DNA from: Haloarcula marina
GTDB lineage: Archaea; Halobacteriota; Halobacteria; Halobacteriales; Haloarculaceae
Assembly: GCF_024218775.1 (NCBI RefSeq)
Contig: NZ_CP100404.1
Coordinates: forward strand, 620,001-684,000
DNA: 64,000 bases
Direction of reading: 5' to 3'
In this document: positions 21,164 to 30,368 of the stretch, one piece after another
Numbering within the stretch: the first letter of the stretch is position 1
Layout: each line of letters starts with the position of its first letter
Made by a program: the position numbers and the translations under genes
The notes under the pieces: generated by a model
What the model saw: only the letters and a program-made list of their open reading frames with translations
Told to the model about the DNA's origin: nothing
Database searches by the model: none

Positions 21164-21781
21164 ATGAGTGCAGAAGACGAAACCCCTGAACCCGACGCCC
21201 CCGCCGGCACAGACGACGAGACGGCCCGCGCCGAACTGTTCGGCAAGTGGTCCGTGACCGACATCGAGTACACCGACCCGTCGACGGAACGGTACATCAC
21301 GGTCACCCCCATCGCGCACACGATGGGCCGCCACGCCGACAAGCAGTTCAAGAAGTCCGAAATCAGCGTCGTCGAGCGTCTCATCAACCGCCTGATGCAG
21401 ACCGACGAGAACACGGGCAAGAAGCAACTGGCGACGTCCATCGTGCAGGACGCCTTCGACATCGTCCACGAGCGCACCGAGGAGAACCCGGTGCAGGTCC
21501 TCGTCAGCGCCGTCGAGAACAGCGCGCCCCGCGAGGAGACGGTCCGCCTGAAGTACGGTGGCATCTCCGTCCCGAAGGCCGTCGACGTCGCACCCCAGCG
21601 CCGCGTCGACCAAGCGCTGAAGTACATCGCTGAAGGTGTCTACGGCAGCACGTACAAGACGACCACCAGCGCCGAGGAGGCGCTCGCCCAGCAGCTCATC
21701 GGTGCCGCCAACGACGACGTCCAGACGTACTCCGTCAACCAGAAAGAAGAGAAAGAGCGCGTCGCGGCCGCCGCTCGCTAA
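21164..21781 (+). CDS. rps7: Ribosomal protein uS7
   Basis: This 205-residue protein is the archaeal S7, which nucleates folding of the 16S rRNA 3' domain. The acidic N-terminal extension (EDETPEPDAPAGTDDETARA) is typical of halophiles. Conserved parts include RLINRLMQTDENTGKKQLA, VENSAPREETVRLKYGGI and VAPQRRVDQALKYI. In many archaea rps12-rps7 are followed by aEF-2. Here a glucosidase, a biotin transporter and a hypothetical gene lie in between. Confidence 0.97.
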   Translation: MSAEDETPEPDAPAGTDDETARAELFGKWSVTDIEYTDPSTERYITVTPIAHTMGRHADKQFKKSEISVVERLINRLMQTDENTGKKQLATSIVQDAFDIVHERTEENPVQVLVSAVENSAPREETVRLKYGGISVPKAVDVAPQRRVDQALKYIAEGVYGSTYKTTTSAEEALAQQLIGAANDDVQTYSVNQKEEKERVAAAAR

Positions 21782-21814
21782 TCTGCGGGACTACGTTTTC
21801 GATTTTCTCCACGG

Positions 21815-23554
21815 TCAGTAGCGGTAGATGGCGGCTTCGTAGGGTCGGAACTCGCTTCCGACCGGTGCCGTCGGCGGGTCGTCGTAGTTCGCGAGCGCGA
21901 CGCGTGCGTCTCCAACTCCGAGGCCGTCGGGGTCGAACGTCGCTCGCTCGCCCGACCAGTTGAGGACGACGAGCGCCCGCTCGTCGTCGAGGGTGCGTGT
22001 GTACGCGAACAGTTGCTCGTCGTCGGGCACGTGCAGGTCGTAGTCGCCGTACACGAGTACGGGAGACTCGTGGCGCAGTTCGATCGCTCGTCGGTAGTAG
22101 TGCCAGATGGAGTCCTCGTCCGCGCGGGCCGCCGCAACGTTGACCTCGCGGTAGGTGTCGGTGACCGGGAACCACGGGTCGCCGTCGGTGAACCCGGCGT
22201 TCGCCGAGTCGTCCCACTGCATCGGCGTGCGGGACTGGTCGCGCGTGGTGTAGTTCACGAACGCTCTGAGGTCCTCGTAGGAGTCGGCGGCGCCCGACTC
22301 GATGATGTCCTCCACCGCGCCGACGGTCATCGGGTCGTCCAACTCGTCGAGCGTCTCGAAGTCGGTGTTGGTCATGCCGATTTCGTCGCCCTGATACACG
22401 TAGGGCGTCCCGCGGGTCGTCAGGAGAAACGTCGCCAGCAGTTTCGCGCTCGCCTCTCGGGAGGCCTCGTCGTCGCCGAACCGCGAGACGATACGGGGTT
22501 GGTCGTGGTTGCCGAGGTACGTCGCCGTCCACACGTCGTCGGCCCGTTGCCAGCGACTCAGAACGCGTTTGAACTCCGGGAGCGACCACTCGCCCCAGCC
22601 CTCGGGGTCCCAGCGACCGCCCGGTCCCGCGTCGATGTCCATGTGCTCGAACTGGATGAGGCTGTGGAGGCCGTCGCCGTCCTCGCCGAGGTAGTCGGCG
22701 GCCATCTCGACGGTGGTCCCGGACATCTCGGCGACGGTCGTCACGTCGTAGTTCGCGAAGGTCCGCTCGTACAACTCCCGGAGGTACTCGTGGATGCGCG
22801 GACCGTACGTGAACTGCGCCAGGCCGACTGGTGCGTCGTTCGGGTCGCCGTCGGGGAGGCCATCGGCCTTCGAGAGGCACTGAATCGCGTCGAGGCGGAA
22901 CCCGTCGATGCCCTTCTCCAGCCACCACGTCACCATCTCGGCGACGGCGTCGCGCACGTCGGGGTTCCGCCAGTTCAGGTCCGGTTGTTTCTCGTGGAAC
23001 GAGTGGAGGTACCACTGGCCGCGCTCCTCGTCGTAGGACCACGCCGACCCGCCCATGTACGACCCCCAGTTGTTCGGTGGGGCTTCTCCGGGGGGCCCCT
23101 CGTTCGTGGCGTCGTCGGCCGCGTCGACGGGTCGCCCGTCGCGCCAGTAGTAGTAGTCTTCGTACTGCTCGTCGCCCCGACGGGAGCGGCGGAACCACTC
23201 GTGTTCGTCGGAGGTGTGGTTGACGACGAGGTCCATGATGAGGCGCATGTCTCGGTCGTGGAGCGCCGAGAGCAGGGCTTCCCAGTCGGCCATCGTCCCG
23301 AACTCGTCGGCGATGGCGCGGTAGTCGCGGATGTCGTAGCCGTTGTCCGCCATCGGCGAGTCGTACACCGGACAGAGCCAGACGATGTCGACGCCGAGTG
23401 CGTCGAGGTAGCCGACCCGCTCGGTGACGCCCGGAATGTCGCCGAGGCCGTCGCCGTCGCTGTCGTTGAAGCTCCGGGGATACACCTGATAGACGACCGC
23501 CTCCTTCCACCAGCGACGGTCGAGGCGGTCGTCTGCCGTGTCGTCAGGACCCAT
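21815..23554 (-). CDS. GH13 alpha-glucosidase / oligo-1,6-glucosidase
   Basis: This 579-residue protein is a complete GH13 enzyme: an (alpha/beta)8 barrel plus a C-terminal beta domain. The N-terminal motif WWKEAVVYQVYPRSF and the calcium-site-like DSDGDGLGD are typical of the oligo-1,6-glucosidase/trehalulose group. The catalytic residues visible are D222 (DGFRLDA), E276 (AEMSG) and D351 (LGNHDQ). There is no signal peptide, so it probably acts in the cytoplasm on imported maltose- or isomaltose-type sugars. ATG 23554 was chosen because the longer version lacks family similarity. It diverges from bioY. Confidence 0.92.
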   Translation of the reverse strand: MGPDDTADDRLDRRWWKEAVVYQVYPRSFNDSDGDGLGDIPGVTERVGYLDALGVDIVWLCPVYDSPMADNGYDIRDYRAIADEFGTMADWEALLSALHDRDMRLIMDLVVNHTSDEHEWFRRSRRGDEQYEDYYYWRDGRPVDAADDATNEGPPGEAPPNNWGSYMGGSAWSYDEERGQWYLHSFHEKQPDLNWRNPDVRDAVAEMVTWWLEKGIDGFRLDAIQCLSKADGLPDGDPNDAPVGLAQFTYGPRIHEYLRELYERTFANYDVTTVAEMSGTTVEMAADYLGEDGDGLHSLIQFEHMDIDAGPGGRWDPEGWGEWSLPEFKRVLSRWQRADDVWTATYLGNHDQPRIVSRFGDDEASREASAKLLATFLLTTRGTPYVYQGDEIGMTNTDFETLDELDDPMTVGAVEDIIESGAADSYEDLRAFVNYTTRDQSRTPMQWDDSANAGFTDGDPWFPVTDTYREVNVAAARADEDSIWHYYRRAIELRHESPVLVYGDYDLHVPDDEQLFAYTRTLDDERALVVLNWSGERATFDPDGLGVGDARVALANYDDPPTAPVGSEFRPYEAAIYRY

Positions 23555-23602
23555 GCCGTCACTTCTACGTCCGGTCACGTAGTGGTTTCCGCCCACGCTG
23601 TG

Positions 23603-23624
23603 AACCGTCGGCTATATTCCGGTT
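23603..23624. promoter_or_regulatory. Inverted repeat around a TATA-like element before bioY
   Basis: AACCG at 23603-23607 and CGGTT at 23620-23624 form an inverted repeat that brackets the TATA-like GCTATATTC, 20-40 bases before the bioY start. It may be an operator through which a biotin-responsive regulator blocks the promoter. The call rests on symmetry and position only. Confidence 0.35.
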
Positions 23625-23642
23625 GACGTGGGAGGTAGGGAC

Positions 23643-24227
23643 ATGTCACAGCAACACAGCACCGTCGAACTCGTCGGCGACGAGACGGTCAAGCAGTTCA
23701 CGATGGCCGTCCTCCTCGCGGCGCTGACGGCGGCGCTCTCGCAGGTGTCGATACCGCTCCCCGGAACGCTCCCGCCGTTCTCGCTCCAGCCGTTCGGGAT
23801 GTTCTTCGCCGGACTGTTGCTCGGGCCGGTGTGGGGCGGACTGGCGCTCGGGTTGTTCCTGCTCGTCGGCATCGCTGGCCTCCCGGTGTTCTCCAACGGG
23901 AACGCGGGACTCGGGTACGTGCTCGTCGGACAGGGGACCGGCGGCTTCCTCGTCGGCTTCCTCGTCGGCGCTATCGTCGCCGGTGCTATCGTCCACCGCG
24001 GCGTCGAACCGCGCGACCTCTCGTCGGTGTCGGTCCCCGTGCAGGTCGCGGGCCTGTTCGCCGCCGTCGTCGTCGTCTACGCCATCGGCGTCCCGTGGCT
24101 GAGCGCCGTGACCGGTCTCCCGCTTCCCCGCGCCGCCGTCGTGATGGCTCCCTACGTTCCGCTGGACCTCCTGAAACTCGGCATCGCGGTCGCCATCGTC
24201 GAGGGTGGCTACCTCGCGCGGCGATGA
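23643..24227 (+). CDS. bioY: Biotin ECF transporter S component BioY
   Basis: The protein has 194 residues with about six membrane helices. BioY motifs include VSIPLPGTLPPFSLQPFGMF and LGYVLVGQGTGGFLVGFL. It is the substrate-binding membrane subunit for biotin uptake. The ATG at 23643 was chosen (MSQQHSTVELVGDETVKQ). Its TGA overlaps the ATG of the ATPase gene (ATGA), so the three transporter genes form one operon. It is transcribed away from the glucosidase gene. Confidence 0.93.
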   Translation: MSQQHSTVELVGDETVKQFTMAVLLAALTAALSQVSIPLPGTLPPFSLQPFGMFFAGLLLGPVWGGLALGLFLLVGIAGLPVFSNGNAGLGYVLVGQGTGGFLVGFLVGAIVAGAIVHRGVEPRDLSSVSVPVQVAGLFAAVVVVYAIGVPWLSAVTGLPLPRAAVVMAPYVPLDLLKLGIAVAIVEGGYLARR

Positions 24228-24928
24228 TAACAGCCCGGAACGTCACGTTCCGATACGACGAGCGGACCGTCTTGGACGGCCTCTCGCTGTCGATTCCCGA
24301 CGGCGAGTTCTGCCTGCTGGTCGGGCCGAACGGGAGCGGCAAGACCACGCTGGTCCGGCACTTCAACGCCCTGCTGACGCCGGAGTCGGGAACCGTCACG
24401 GTCGACGGGACCGACGTGACCGAACGGCCGGTGGTCGCCCGGACGAGCGTCGGGATGGTGTTCCAACAGCCCCGCGACCAGTTCGTCGCGTCGACGGTCG
24501 GCGCGGATGTGGCCTTCGGCCCGGAGAATCTCGGGCTCTCCCACGAGGAAATCGACCGACGAGTCGAAGCGGCGCTGTCGGCCGTGGACCTCGCGGGGCG
24601 GGGCGACGAGCGACTGGACGAACTCTCCGGCGGCGAACAGGCGCGGGCGGCAATCGCCGGTGCGTTGGCGATGGACCCGGACTACCTCGTCCTCGATGAA
24701 CCGCTCGCGGGACTGGACTGGCCCGCCCGCGAGACGGTGCTCGCTCACCTCGGGGACCTCCACGAGCAGGGAACCGCCCTCGTCGTCGTCACGCACGACC
24801 TGCGGGACCTCCACGAGCGAGCGGAGCGCATCGTCGGCCTCGACGACGGGCAAGTAGTCCTCGACGACGACCCGACGACGGCGCTCGACCGCGTCGCGGA
24901 CCTCGGTGTCCGGGACCCGCGATGCTGA
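24224..24928 (+). CDS. bioM: ECF transporter ATPase (BioM/EcfA type)
   Basis: The protein has 234 residues. ABC ATPase motifs are Walker A GPNGSGKT, the Q-loop FQQPRDQFVA, the signature LSGGEQARAAIAGA, Walker B YLVLDEPLAGLD and the switch histidine VVTHD. The modified GEQAR signature is common in CbiO/BioM-type ATPases. Only one ATPase gene is present, so a homodimer probably drives the transporter. It overlaps both neighbours (bioY by 4 bases, the T component by 7). Confidence 0.9.
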   Translation: MITARNVTFRYDERTVLDGLSLSIPDGEFCLLVGPNGSGKTTLVRHFNALLTPESGTVTVDGTDVTERPVVARTSVGMVFQQPRDQFVASTVGADVAFGPENLGLSHEEIDRRVEAALSAVDLAGRGDERLDELSGGEQARAAIAGALAMDPDYLVLDEPLAGLDWPARETVLAHLGDLHEQGTALVVVTHDLRDLHERAERIVGLDDGQVVLDDDPTTALDRVADLGVRDPRC

Positions 24929-25635
24929 GCTATCGGCCGGGCGAGACGGTCGGCCACCGCCTCGACCCGCGGTCGAAACTGCTGGTGCAGTTCGGCCTCG
25001 CTATCGCCGTGGTCGCGTACCCGACGGTTTCGGGGCTGGCGGGGGCGACGCTCGTGGGTCTATTCGCGCTCGCTTCCGCGCGGCTATCGCCGCTCGCGGT
25101 ACTCCGCTCGTACCGCACCGTCTTCCTCGTCCTCGCGTTCGCGCCGCTGCTCGCTGGTCTGGCGCTCGGGCCGCCGTGGTTTCGGGTCGACCCCGCGTTG
25201 CGCTCGCTCCGTCTCGTCGCCCGGGTCGTGCCCGTGCTGTTCGTCAGCGCCGCGTATCTGACGACGACGCCGGTCCGGGAGACGCGGGCGGCCGTCCAGC
25301 GCCTCGTGCCGGGCAAAGCCGGGCAGTTGCTCGGCGTCGGGATGGCGCTGGTCGTCCGCCTGTTTCCGGTCGTCCTCGGCGACGTGCGGGAGGTCCGGGA
25401 CGCGATTCGGGCCCGCGGCGGCGACCGGCGGCGGCCGTGGACGCGCGCCCGAGTGCTCACGGTGCAGTCACTCGCCCGGACGCTGGACCGTTCGGACGGC
25501 CTCGCCGTCGCGCTCCGGGCACGCTGTTTCGCGTGGAACCCGACGCTTCCGCGACTCGCGTTCGGGCGACTCGACTACCCTGTGCTGGCGCTCGGCGTCG
25601 CCCTGACGCTGTCGCCGGTGTTGACGCTCGTCTAG
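24922..25635 (+). CDS. bioN: ECF transporter T component (BioN/EcfT type)
   Basis: This 237-residue membrane protein has the CbiQ/EcfT fold. The N-terminus LSYRPGETVGHRLDPRSKLL is characteristic. Two coupling-helix motifs with Ala-Arg pairs lie near residues 157-160 (RARGGD) and 200-205 (LRARCF). It connects BioY to the ATPase dimer. Its stop overlaps the 3' end of the convergent DUF5781-like gene by four bases. Confidence 0.9.
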   Translation: MLSYRPGETVGHRLDPRSKLLVQFGLAIAVVAYPTVSGLAGATLVGLFALASARLSPLAVLRSYRTVFLVLAFAPLLAGLALGPPWFRVDPALRSLRLVARVVPVLFVSAAYLTTTPVRETRAAVQRLVPGKAGQLLGVGMALVVRLFPVVLGDVREVRDAIRARGGDRRRPWTRARVLTVQSLARTLDRSDGLAVALRARCFAWNPTLPRLAFGRLDYPVLALGVALTLSPVLTLV

Positions 25636-26432
25636 TCGGCGGCGGCACCGCCGTTGGCCGTCGCGTACGCTCGGGTCACGTCGACCAGCGCCTTCCGGAA
25701 CTCCGACTCGTCGGGGTCCGGCGAGAGTGACGCGAAGTGCCGTTTAAACTCCGCCAAGTTCACGTCTGTCGCGTCGTGCGCGGCCGCGTGTGCGAGGTCG
25801 TAGAGTCGGTGGTCGTCCTCCACGAGGTCGTGGCGCTCACACAGCGCCAGCGCGAACGCGGCGTTGACCGCCGTAATCTCGGGGTCCGAGGCGGCGGTCA
25901 GTCTGGTCGCGGGTTCGAGGGGCCACTCGTGACGCGGCGGCGCGGCGTCGACGCGTTCCCACGCCGGGGGGTCGGCCGGGCGGTCGGCGACGGCGGCCGC
26001 GAGGCTGGACTCCAAGAGGCCGACGAGTTTGTCGCCGGGGGCCATCGCCATCCACACGTCGTCGGCGTAGACGTCCTTCATGTGGTTCGCTATCTGGTAG
26101 CAGTGAATGAGCTTTCGCCGCTCGACGGAACGTCCGGGGAGCGCGAGGTAGATGGCTTCCTCGGTCGATTGCGTGTGCGAGGGGTGGCCCTGCTCGTAGT
26201 GGTGCATGTGCGCGAACTCGTGGAGGGCGAGTTCGCGGGCCACCGCGCTGGTGGCCGCCTGTCGCGAGATAGTGAGGCGATGGCCGTGGTCGTCGTGGCT
26301 GACGCGCGTCCGTTCGTCCGGGTCTTCCTTGATCCGCACCGTCACCGGGCGTTCGAGGTCGTACTCCGTCGAGAAGAGGTTGCGAGCGCCGAGAAACGGT
26401 TCGGCCGGACCGCCCTGTACGTGCACATCCAT
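25632..26432 (-). CDS. HExxH-containing haloarchaeal protein (DUF5781-like)
   Basis: This 266-residue protein has a zinc-protease-like helix, LALHEFAHMHHYE, with H71, E72 and H75 of an HExxH motif and a possible third ligand nearby (TQSTEEAIYLAL). There is no signal peptide or membrane helix. Proteins of this kind are common in haloarchaea and are annotated as DUF5781 or hypothetical. Metallopeptidase activity is plausible from the motif but not shown. It lies between the biotin transporter and aEF-2, transcribed against the transporter. Confidence 0.75.
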   Translation of the reverse strand: MDVHVQGGPAEPFLGARNLFSTEYDLERPVTVRIKEDPDERTRVSHDDHGHRLTISRQAATSAVARELALHEFAHMHHYEQGHPSHTQSTEEAIYLALPGRSVERRKLIHCYQIANHMKDVYADDVWMAMAPGDKLVGLLESSLAAAVADRPADPPAWERVDAAPPRHEWPLEPATRLTAASDPEITAVNAAFALALCERHDLVEDDHRLYDLAHAAAHDATDVNLAEFKRHFASLSPDPDESEFRKALVDVTRAYATANGGAAAD

Positions 26433-26665
26433 GTGTGTTGTTCACACGGTGCTCCGCCGTATGGTTCTTGCGGGCGTTCGATTCGGTAGCACCCGCATAA
26501 CTGTGGGTCACCGGGTTGTCCCGGCCGTCTTCGGCGGCGTCCCGCCGACGCCGACGAGCAACAGCGGATTCGACAGCCGTCGCTCCCGTCGTGGTTCGCG
26601 TGTCTCTGACACGCTCACGAGGAAACACTATCCTTTTGACCCTCCTGTTGATACGCTTCTGTATA

Positions 26666-28852
26666 ATGGGCCGACGCAAGAAAATCGTGCAAGAATGTGA
26701 GACACTGATGGACGACCCGGAGCACATCCGGAACATCGCCATCGCCGCTCACGTCGACCACGGCAAGACGACGCTCACCGACAACCTGCTCGCTGGCGCG
26801 GGCATGATTTCCGACGACACGGCCGGGCAGCAGCTGGCCATGGACACGGAAGAGGACGAACAGGAACGCGGTATCACCATCGACGCCGCGAACGTCTCGA
26901 TGACCCACGAGTACGAGGACCGGAACCACCTCATCAACCTCATCGACACCCCGGGCCACGTCGACTTCGGTGGCGACGTGACCCGCGCGATGCGCGCCGT
27001 CGACGGTGCGCTCGTGGTCGTCGACGCCGTCGAAGGGGCCATGCCCCAGACGGAGACGGTGCTCCGACAGGCGCTCCGCGAGGGCGTCAAGCCGACGCTG
27101 TTCATCAACAAAGTCGACCGCCTCATCTCCGAACTCCAAGAGGGTCCCGAGGAGATGCAACAGCGCCTCCTCGCCGTCATCCAGGACGTCAACGAACTCA
27201 TCCGCGGGATGACAGAGGAGATGGACGACGTCGAGGACTGGACCGTCTCCGTCGAGGAAGGTACCGTCGGCTTTGGGTCCGCCCTGTACAAGTGGGGCGT
27301 CTCGATGCCGTCGATGCAGCGCACCGGGATGGACTTCGGCGAAATCATGGAACTGGAGCGCGCCGACAAGCGCCAGGAACTCCACGAGCGCACGCCGCTT
27401 TCGGACGTCGTGCTCGACATGGTCTGTGAGCACTTCCCGAACCCCGTCGACGCCCAGCCCCGTCGTATCCCGCGCATCTGGCGCGGCGACGCCGAGTCCG
27501 AACTCGCAGAGAGCATGCGTCTGGTCGACGAGGACGGCGAAGTCGTCCTGATGGTCACCGACATCGGCGTCGACCCCCACGCGGGCGAAATCGCCGCTGG
27601 CCGCGTCTTCTCCGGCACGCTGGAGAAGGGGCAGAACCTCTACGTCTCCGGGACCGCGGGCACGAACCGCATCCAGAGCGTCGGCATCTACATGGGTGGC
27701 GAGCGCGAGGAAGTCGAACGCGTTCCCGCCGGAAACATCGCCGCCGTCACCGGCCTCAAGGACGCCATCGCCGGTTCCACCGTCTCTTCCGTCGAGATGA
27801 CGCCGTTCGAGTCCATCGAGCACATCTCGGAGCCGGTCATCACGAAGTCCGTCGAGGCACAGAACATGGACGACCTGCCGAAACTCATCCAGACGCTCCA
27901 GCAGGTCGCGAAGGAAGACCCGACGATTCAGGTCGAAATCAACGAGGACACCGGCGAACACCTCATCTCCGGACAGGGTGAACTCCACCTCGAAGTCATC
28001 GGCCAGCGTATCGAGCGCAACCAGGGCATCCCCATCAACACCGGTGAGCCTATCGTCGTCTACCGAGAGGCTCCCCAGAGCGCGTCCCGCGAGGTCGAAG
28101 GCCGCTCGCCGAACAACCACAACCGGTTCTACATCACCATCGAACCGCTGCCGGAGGATGTCGTCGAGACCATCAAACTCGGCGAAGCGTCGATGGATAT
28201 GCCCGAACTGGAGCGCCGCGAAGCGCTCCAGGAAGCGGGTCTCGATAAGGAAACCTCCCAGGAAGTCGAGCACATCCACGGGACGAACATCCTCATCGAC
28301 GACACGAAGGGTATCCAGCACCTGAACGAGACGATGGAACTCGTCATCGAGGGCCTCGAAGAGGCGCTCGACGACGGTCCGCTGGCCGCCGAACCGGTCC
28401 AGGGGTCGCTCATCCGTCTCCACGACGCCCGCCTCCACGAGGACGCTATCCACCGCGGTCCGGCGCAGGTCATCCCCGCGGTGCGCGAGGCCGTTCACAA
28501 CGCTCTCATCGACGCGGACATCAAACTGCTGGAGCCGATTCAGCAGGTCCGCATCGACGTGCCTAACGACCACATGGGCGCCGCGTCCGGCGAGATCCAG
28601 GGCCGCCGTGGCCGCGTCGACGACATGTACCAGGAAGGGGACCTGATGGTCGTCGAGGGCGTCGCGCCCGTCGACGAGATGATCGGGTTCTCCTCCGACA
28701 TCCGCTCGGCCACCGAGGGCCGCGCCTCCTGGAACACCGAAAACGCTGGCTTCCAGGTCATGGCCGACAACCTCCAGCCGGAGAAAATCACCGAGATTCG
28801 CGAGCGCAAGGGCATGAAGACGGAACTGCCCGCCGCTATCGACTACTTCTAA
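26666..28852 (+). CDS. aef2: Translation elongation factor aEF-2
   Basis: This 728-residue GTPase drives ribosomal translocation. G-domain motifs are [33 protein letters not shown] and NKVDRL. The target histidine for diphthamide is H596, in [12 protein letters not shown]. The start at ATG 26666 ([20 protein letters not shown]) gives the family N-terminus; the frame is open for 150 bases more, but that part has no similarity. The upstream region is AT-richer and probably holds the promoter. Confidence 0.97.
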   Translation: MGRRKKIVQECETLMDDPEHIRNIAIAAHVDHGKTTLTDNLLAGAGMISDDTAGQQLAMDTEEDEQERGITIDAANVSMTHEYEDRNHLINLIDTPGHVDFGGDVTRAMRAVDGALVVVDAVEGAMPQTETVLRQALREGVKPTLFINKVDRLISELQEGPEEMQQRLLAVIQDVNELIRGMTEEMDDVEDWTVSVEEGTVGFGSALYKWGVSMPSMQRTGMDFGEIMELERADKRQELHERTPLSDVVLDMVCEHFPNPVDAQPRRIPRIWRGDAESELAESMRLVDEDGEVVLMVTDIGVDPHAGEIAAGRVFSGTLEKGQNLYVSGTAGTNRIQSVGIYMGGEREEVERVPAGNIAAVTGLKDAIAGSTVSSVEMTPFESIEHISEPVITKSVEAQNMDDLPKLIQTLQQVAKEDPTIQVEINEDTGEHLISGQGELHLEVIGQRIERNQGIPINTGEPIVVYREAPQSASREVEGRSPNNHNRFYITIEPLPEDVVETIKLGEASMDMPELERREALQEAGLDKETSQEVEHIHGTNILIDDTKGIQHLNETMELVIEGLEEALDDGPLAAEPVQGSLIRLHDARLHEDAIHRGPAQVIPAVREAVHNALIDADIKLLEPIQQVRIDVPNDHMGAASGEIQGRRGRVDDMYQEGDLMVVEGVAPVDEMIGFSSDIRSATEGRASWNTENAGFQVMADNLQPEKITEIRERKGMKTELPAAIDYF

Positions 28853-28943
28853 GCGTCTCGCCCGCTGTCGGCGGTTTCTCCGTCTTCTCCTCTCTCTGTG
28901 GCCCAGTTCGAATAGCGGTCGCCGTCGCGAACCGCCTAGCGAA

Positions 28944-29222
28944 TCAGACCATCTGCTGTTCGGTTATCTGTGTCCAGACGCGGTCCCCGACTTCGGTGGG
29001 GCCGTAGACGCGCCCCTTCCGGCGCTGTTCGGAGACGAGCAACTCCACGAGGTCGTGTTCCCGGAGTTCCTGTAGCGCGCGGGAGATGTGCGCGATAGCG
29101 ATGTCGGTGTCGGCGGCGATTTTCGAGGGCGTCGCTGGTCCCGTCGCGAGTCGGCGCAGCGTCGCGATTCTGTACTCGGAGCTGATGACGTAGCTGACGT
29201 CGTCCCACATGATTTGAGCCAT
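28944..29222 (-). CDS. ArsR-like winged-helix regulator
   Basis: This 92-residue protein begins MAQIMWDDVSYVISSEYRIATL. It contains a winged helix: TPSKIAADTDIAIAHISRAL as helix-turn-helix and RKGRVYGPTEVGDRVW as wing. It is a typical haloarchaeal one-domain regulator whose effector cannot be told from sequence. It is oriented away from the small membrane gene at 29524. About 300 bases between them hold their promoters and no other gene. Confidence 0.8.
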   Translation of the reverse strand: MAQIMWDDVSYVISSEYRIATLRRLATGPATPSKIAADTDIAIAHISRALQELREHDLVELLVSEQRRKGRVYGPTEVGDRVWTQITEQQMV

Positions 29223-29523
29223 TGGTCGTTGTTGGTGGACGTCGTGACGGTAGCCACCGTCGGTGTGTCCTACTCGAACACTGGCCCCCCACGGTGATAC
29301 CTACTCAGGACATAATCCGTGATTAAGTGGGTGCTAAACTCGCTATTTCGGCCGTTTCGAGCGAATCGACTGCGCCGCCGCTGTCGTGTCGCTCGTCACA
29401 CCGCGACTGTCACACGTCTGCATACGCTGTGTGACGCGGGGCTGTTTCGACCGGACAGCCCCCCGACGGCCGCGACTGCCGGGCATCCACACGTTTAGGC
29501 CGGTCGGCGGGGAAGCGGTGGGT

Positions 29524-29745
29524 ATGAGCAACCGACTCCACCAACTCGTCGACTTACTCGTGGCGGCGCTCATCGCCGGGTCCTCGACATACCTGTGGGG
29601 CCTCGTCGCCCCGCCCGCCGTCGCGCTCTGGATTGCGACGCTGTTCGCGGCTATCTACTACTTCTCGCGGAACCCGTGGGGGTCGCCGCGCGGCGAGCAG
29701 TTCAACGACGTGATAGACGACATCTACGACCGGTATCTCCCCTGA
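29524..29745 (+). CDS. Small membrane protein, haloarchaeal hypothetical
   Basis: The protein has 73 residues and two membrane helices (about residues 7-24 and 30-46), then a conserved-looking charged tail (FSRNPWGSPRGEQFNDVIDD). ATG 29524 was chosen because the upstream extension has poor codon use. No function is recognised. It lies on the same strand as the ACT/homoserine dehydrogenase operon but has its own spacing. Confidence 0.7.
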   Translation: MSNRLHQLVDLLVAALIAGSSTYLWGLVAPPAVALWIATLFAAIYYFSRNPWGSPRGEQFNDVIDDIYDRYLP

Positions 29746-29768
29746 CCGGCCCGACCAAACGGACGGTT

Positions 29769-29775
29769 TCTTATA
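29769..29775 (+). promoter_or_regulatory. Candidate TATA box of the ACT-homoserine dehydrogenase operon
   Basis: TCTTATAC lies 25-31 bases before the ATG of a 12-codon leader ORF at 29800. Haloarchaeal transcripts usually start 22-27 bases after the TATA centre, so the message would begin at or just before that ATG, making the leader ORF effectively leaderless. Confidence 0.45.
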
Positions 29776-29799
29776 CGTGCCCCTGCTGAGTGACCCACA

Positions 29800-29838
29800 A
29801 TGAGCGGTACTACTCAACAGGAGGTGAGCGGGCGATGA
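29800..29838 (+). CDS. Possible 12-codon leader peptide before the ACT gene
   Basis: A short frame, MSGTTQQEVSGR then stop, begins where the transcript probably starts. Its TGA overlaps the ATG of the ACT-domain gene (ATGA). The Shine-Dalgarno-like AGGAGGTGA for the ACT gene lies inside this frame. Two adjacent Thr codons (ACT ACT) are present. It could couple or gate translation of the operon, which leads toward threonine and methionine. It may also be chance; no experiment is implied. Confidence 0.4.
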   Translation: MSGTTQQEVSGR

Positions 29839-30368
29839 GCGACTCGACCGAAGAGGTGCGGTCCTACACACTGCGACTGGAGCTGGTCGACGAACCGGGC
29901 GAGTTGCTCCGCGCGCTCGAACCCATCTCGAACAACGGGGGGAACCTCCTCTCTATCTTCCACGAGCGAGGGAACGTCACCCCTCGCGGGCACATCCCCG
30001 TGGAAGTGGACTTAGAGGCGACGCCTGAGCGCTTCGAGGGCATCGTCGACGCCGTCCGCGAGGCCGGTATCAACGTCATCCAGGCCGGGGCCGAACGCTA
30101 CAGCGAGACGCTGACGGTCGTGCTCTCGGGCCACCTCATCAACACGGACCTCTCGGATACGCTCTCGCGCGTGCAGGGGACGACGAACGCGACGGTGACC
30201 GACCTCTCGCTGTCGGCCCCCGAAGGCACCGAGGACGCCTCCAGCGCCCGCATCCGACTGGCGACGGAACAGGGTGCGGCCGAGGACGTGATGGCGACCG
30301 TTCGGGAGGTCGCCGCGGAGAAGGACTTACGCGTCATCGAACCCCTCGCGGCGGGAGGTGACCTATGA
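29835..30368 (+). CDS. ACT-domain amino-acid-binding regulatory protein
   Basis: This 177-residue protein has an N-terminal ACT domain (SYTLRLELVDEPGELLRALEP, then NGGNLLSIFHERG) and a second ACT-like half (SETLTVVLSGHLINTDLSDT). ACT domains bind amino acids and often control biosynthetic enzymes. Its gene overlaps the homoserine dehydrogenase gene by four bases, so it is probably the detached regulatory subunit of that enzyme, sensing threonine or another end product. That link is inferred from context. Confidence 0.85.
   Translation: MSDSTEEVRSYTLRLELVDEPGELLRALEPISNNGGNLLSIFHERGNVTPRGHIPVEVDLEATPERFEGIVDAVREAGINVIQAGAERYSETLTVVLSGHLINTDLSDTLSRVQGTTNATVTDLSLSAPEGTEDASSARIRLATEQGAAEDVMATVREVAAEKDLRVIEPLAAGGDL

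Noticed and set aside
22013-23626. 537-residue plus-strand open frame
   Set aside because: It is a mirror of the GH13 glucosidase gene, whose catalytic residues and family motifs are clear on the other strand.
26615-28573. 652-residue minus-strand open frame
   Set aside because: It is antisense to aEF-2 with no protein-like motifs.
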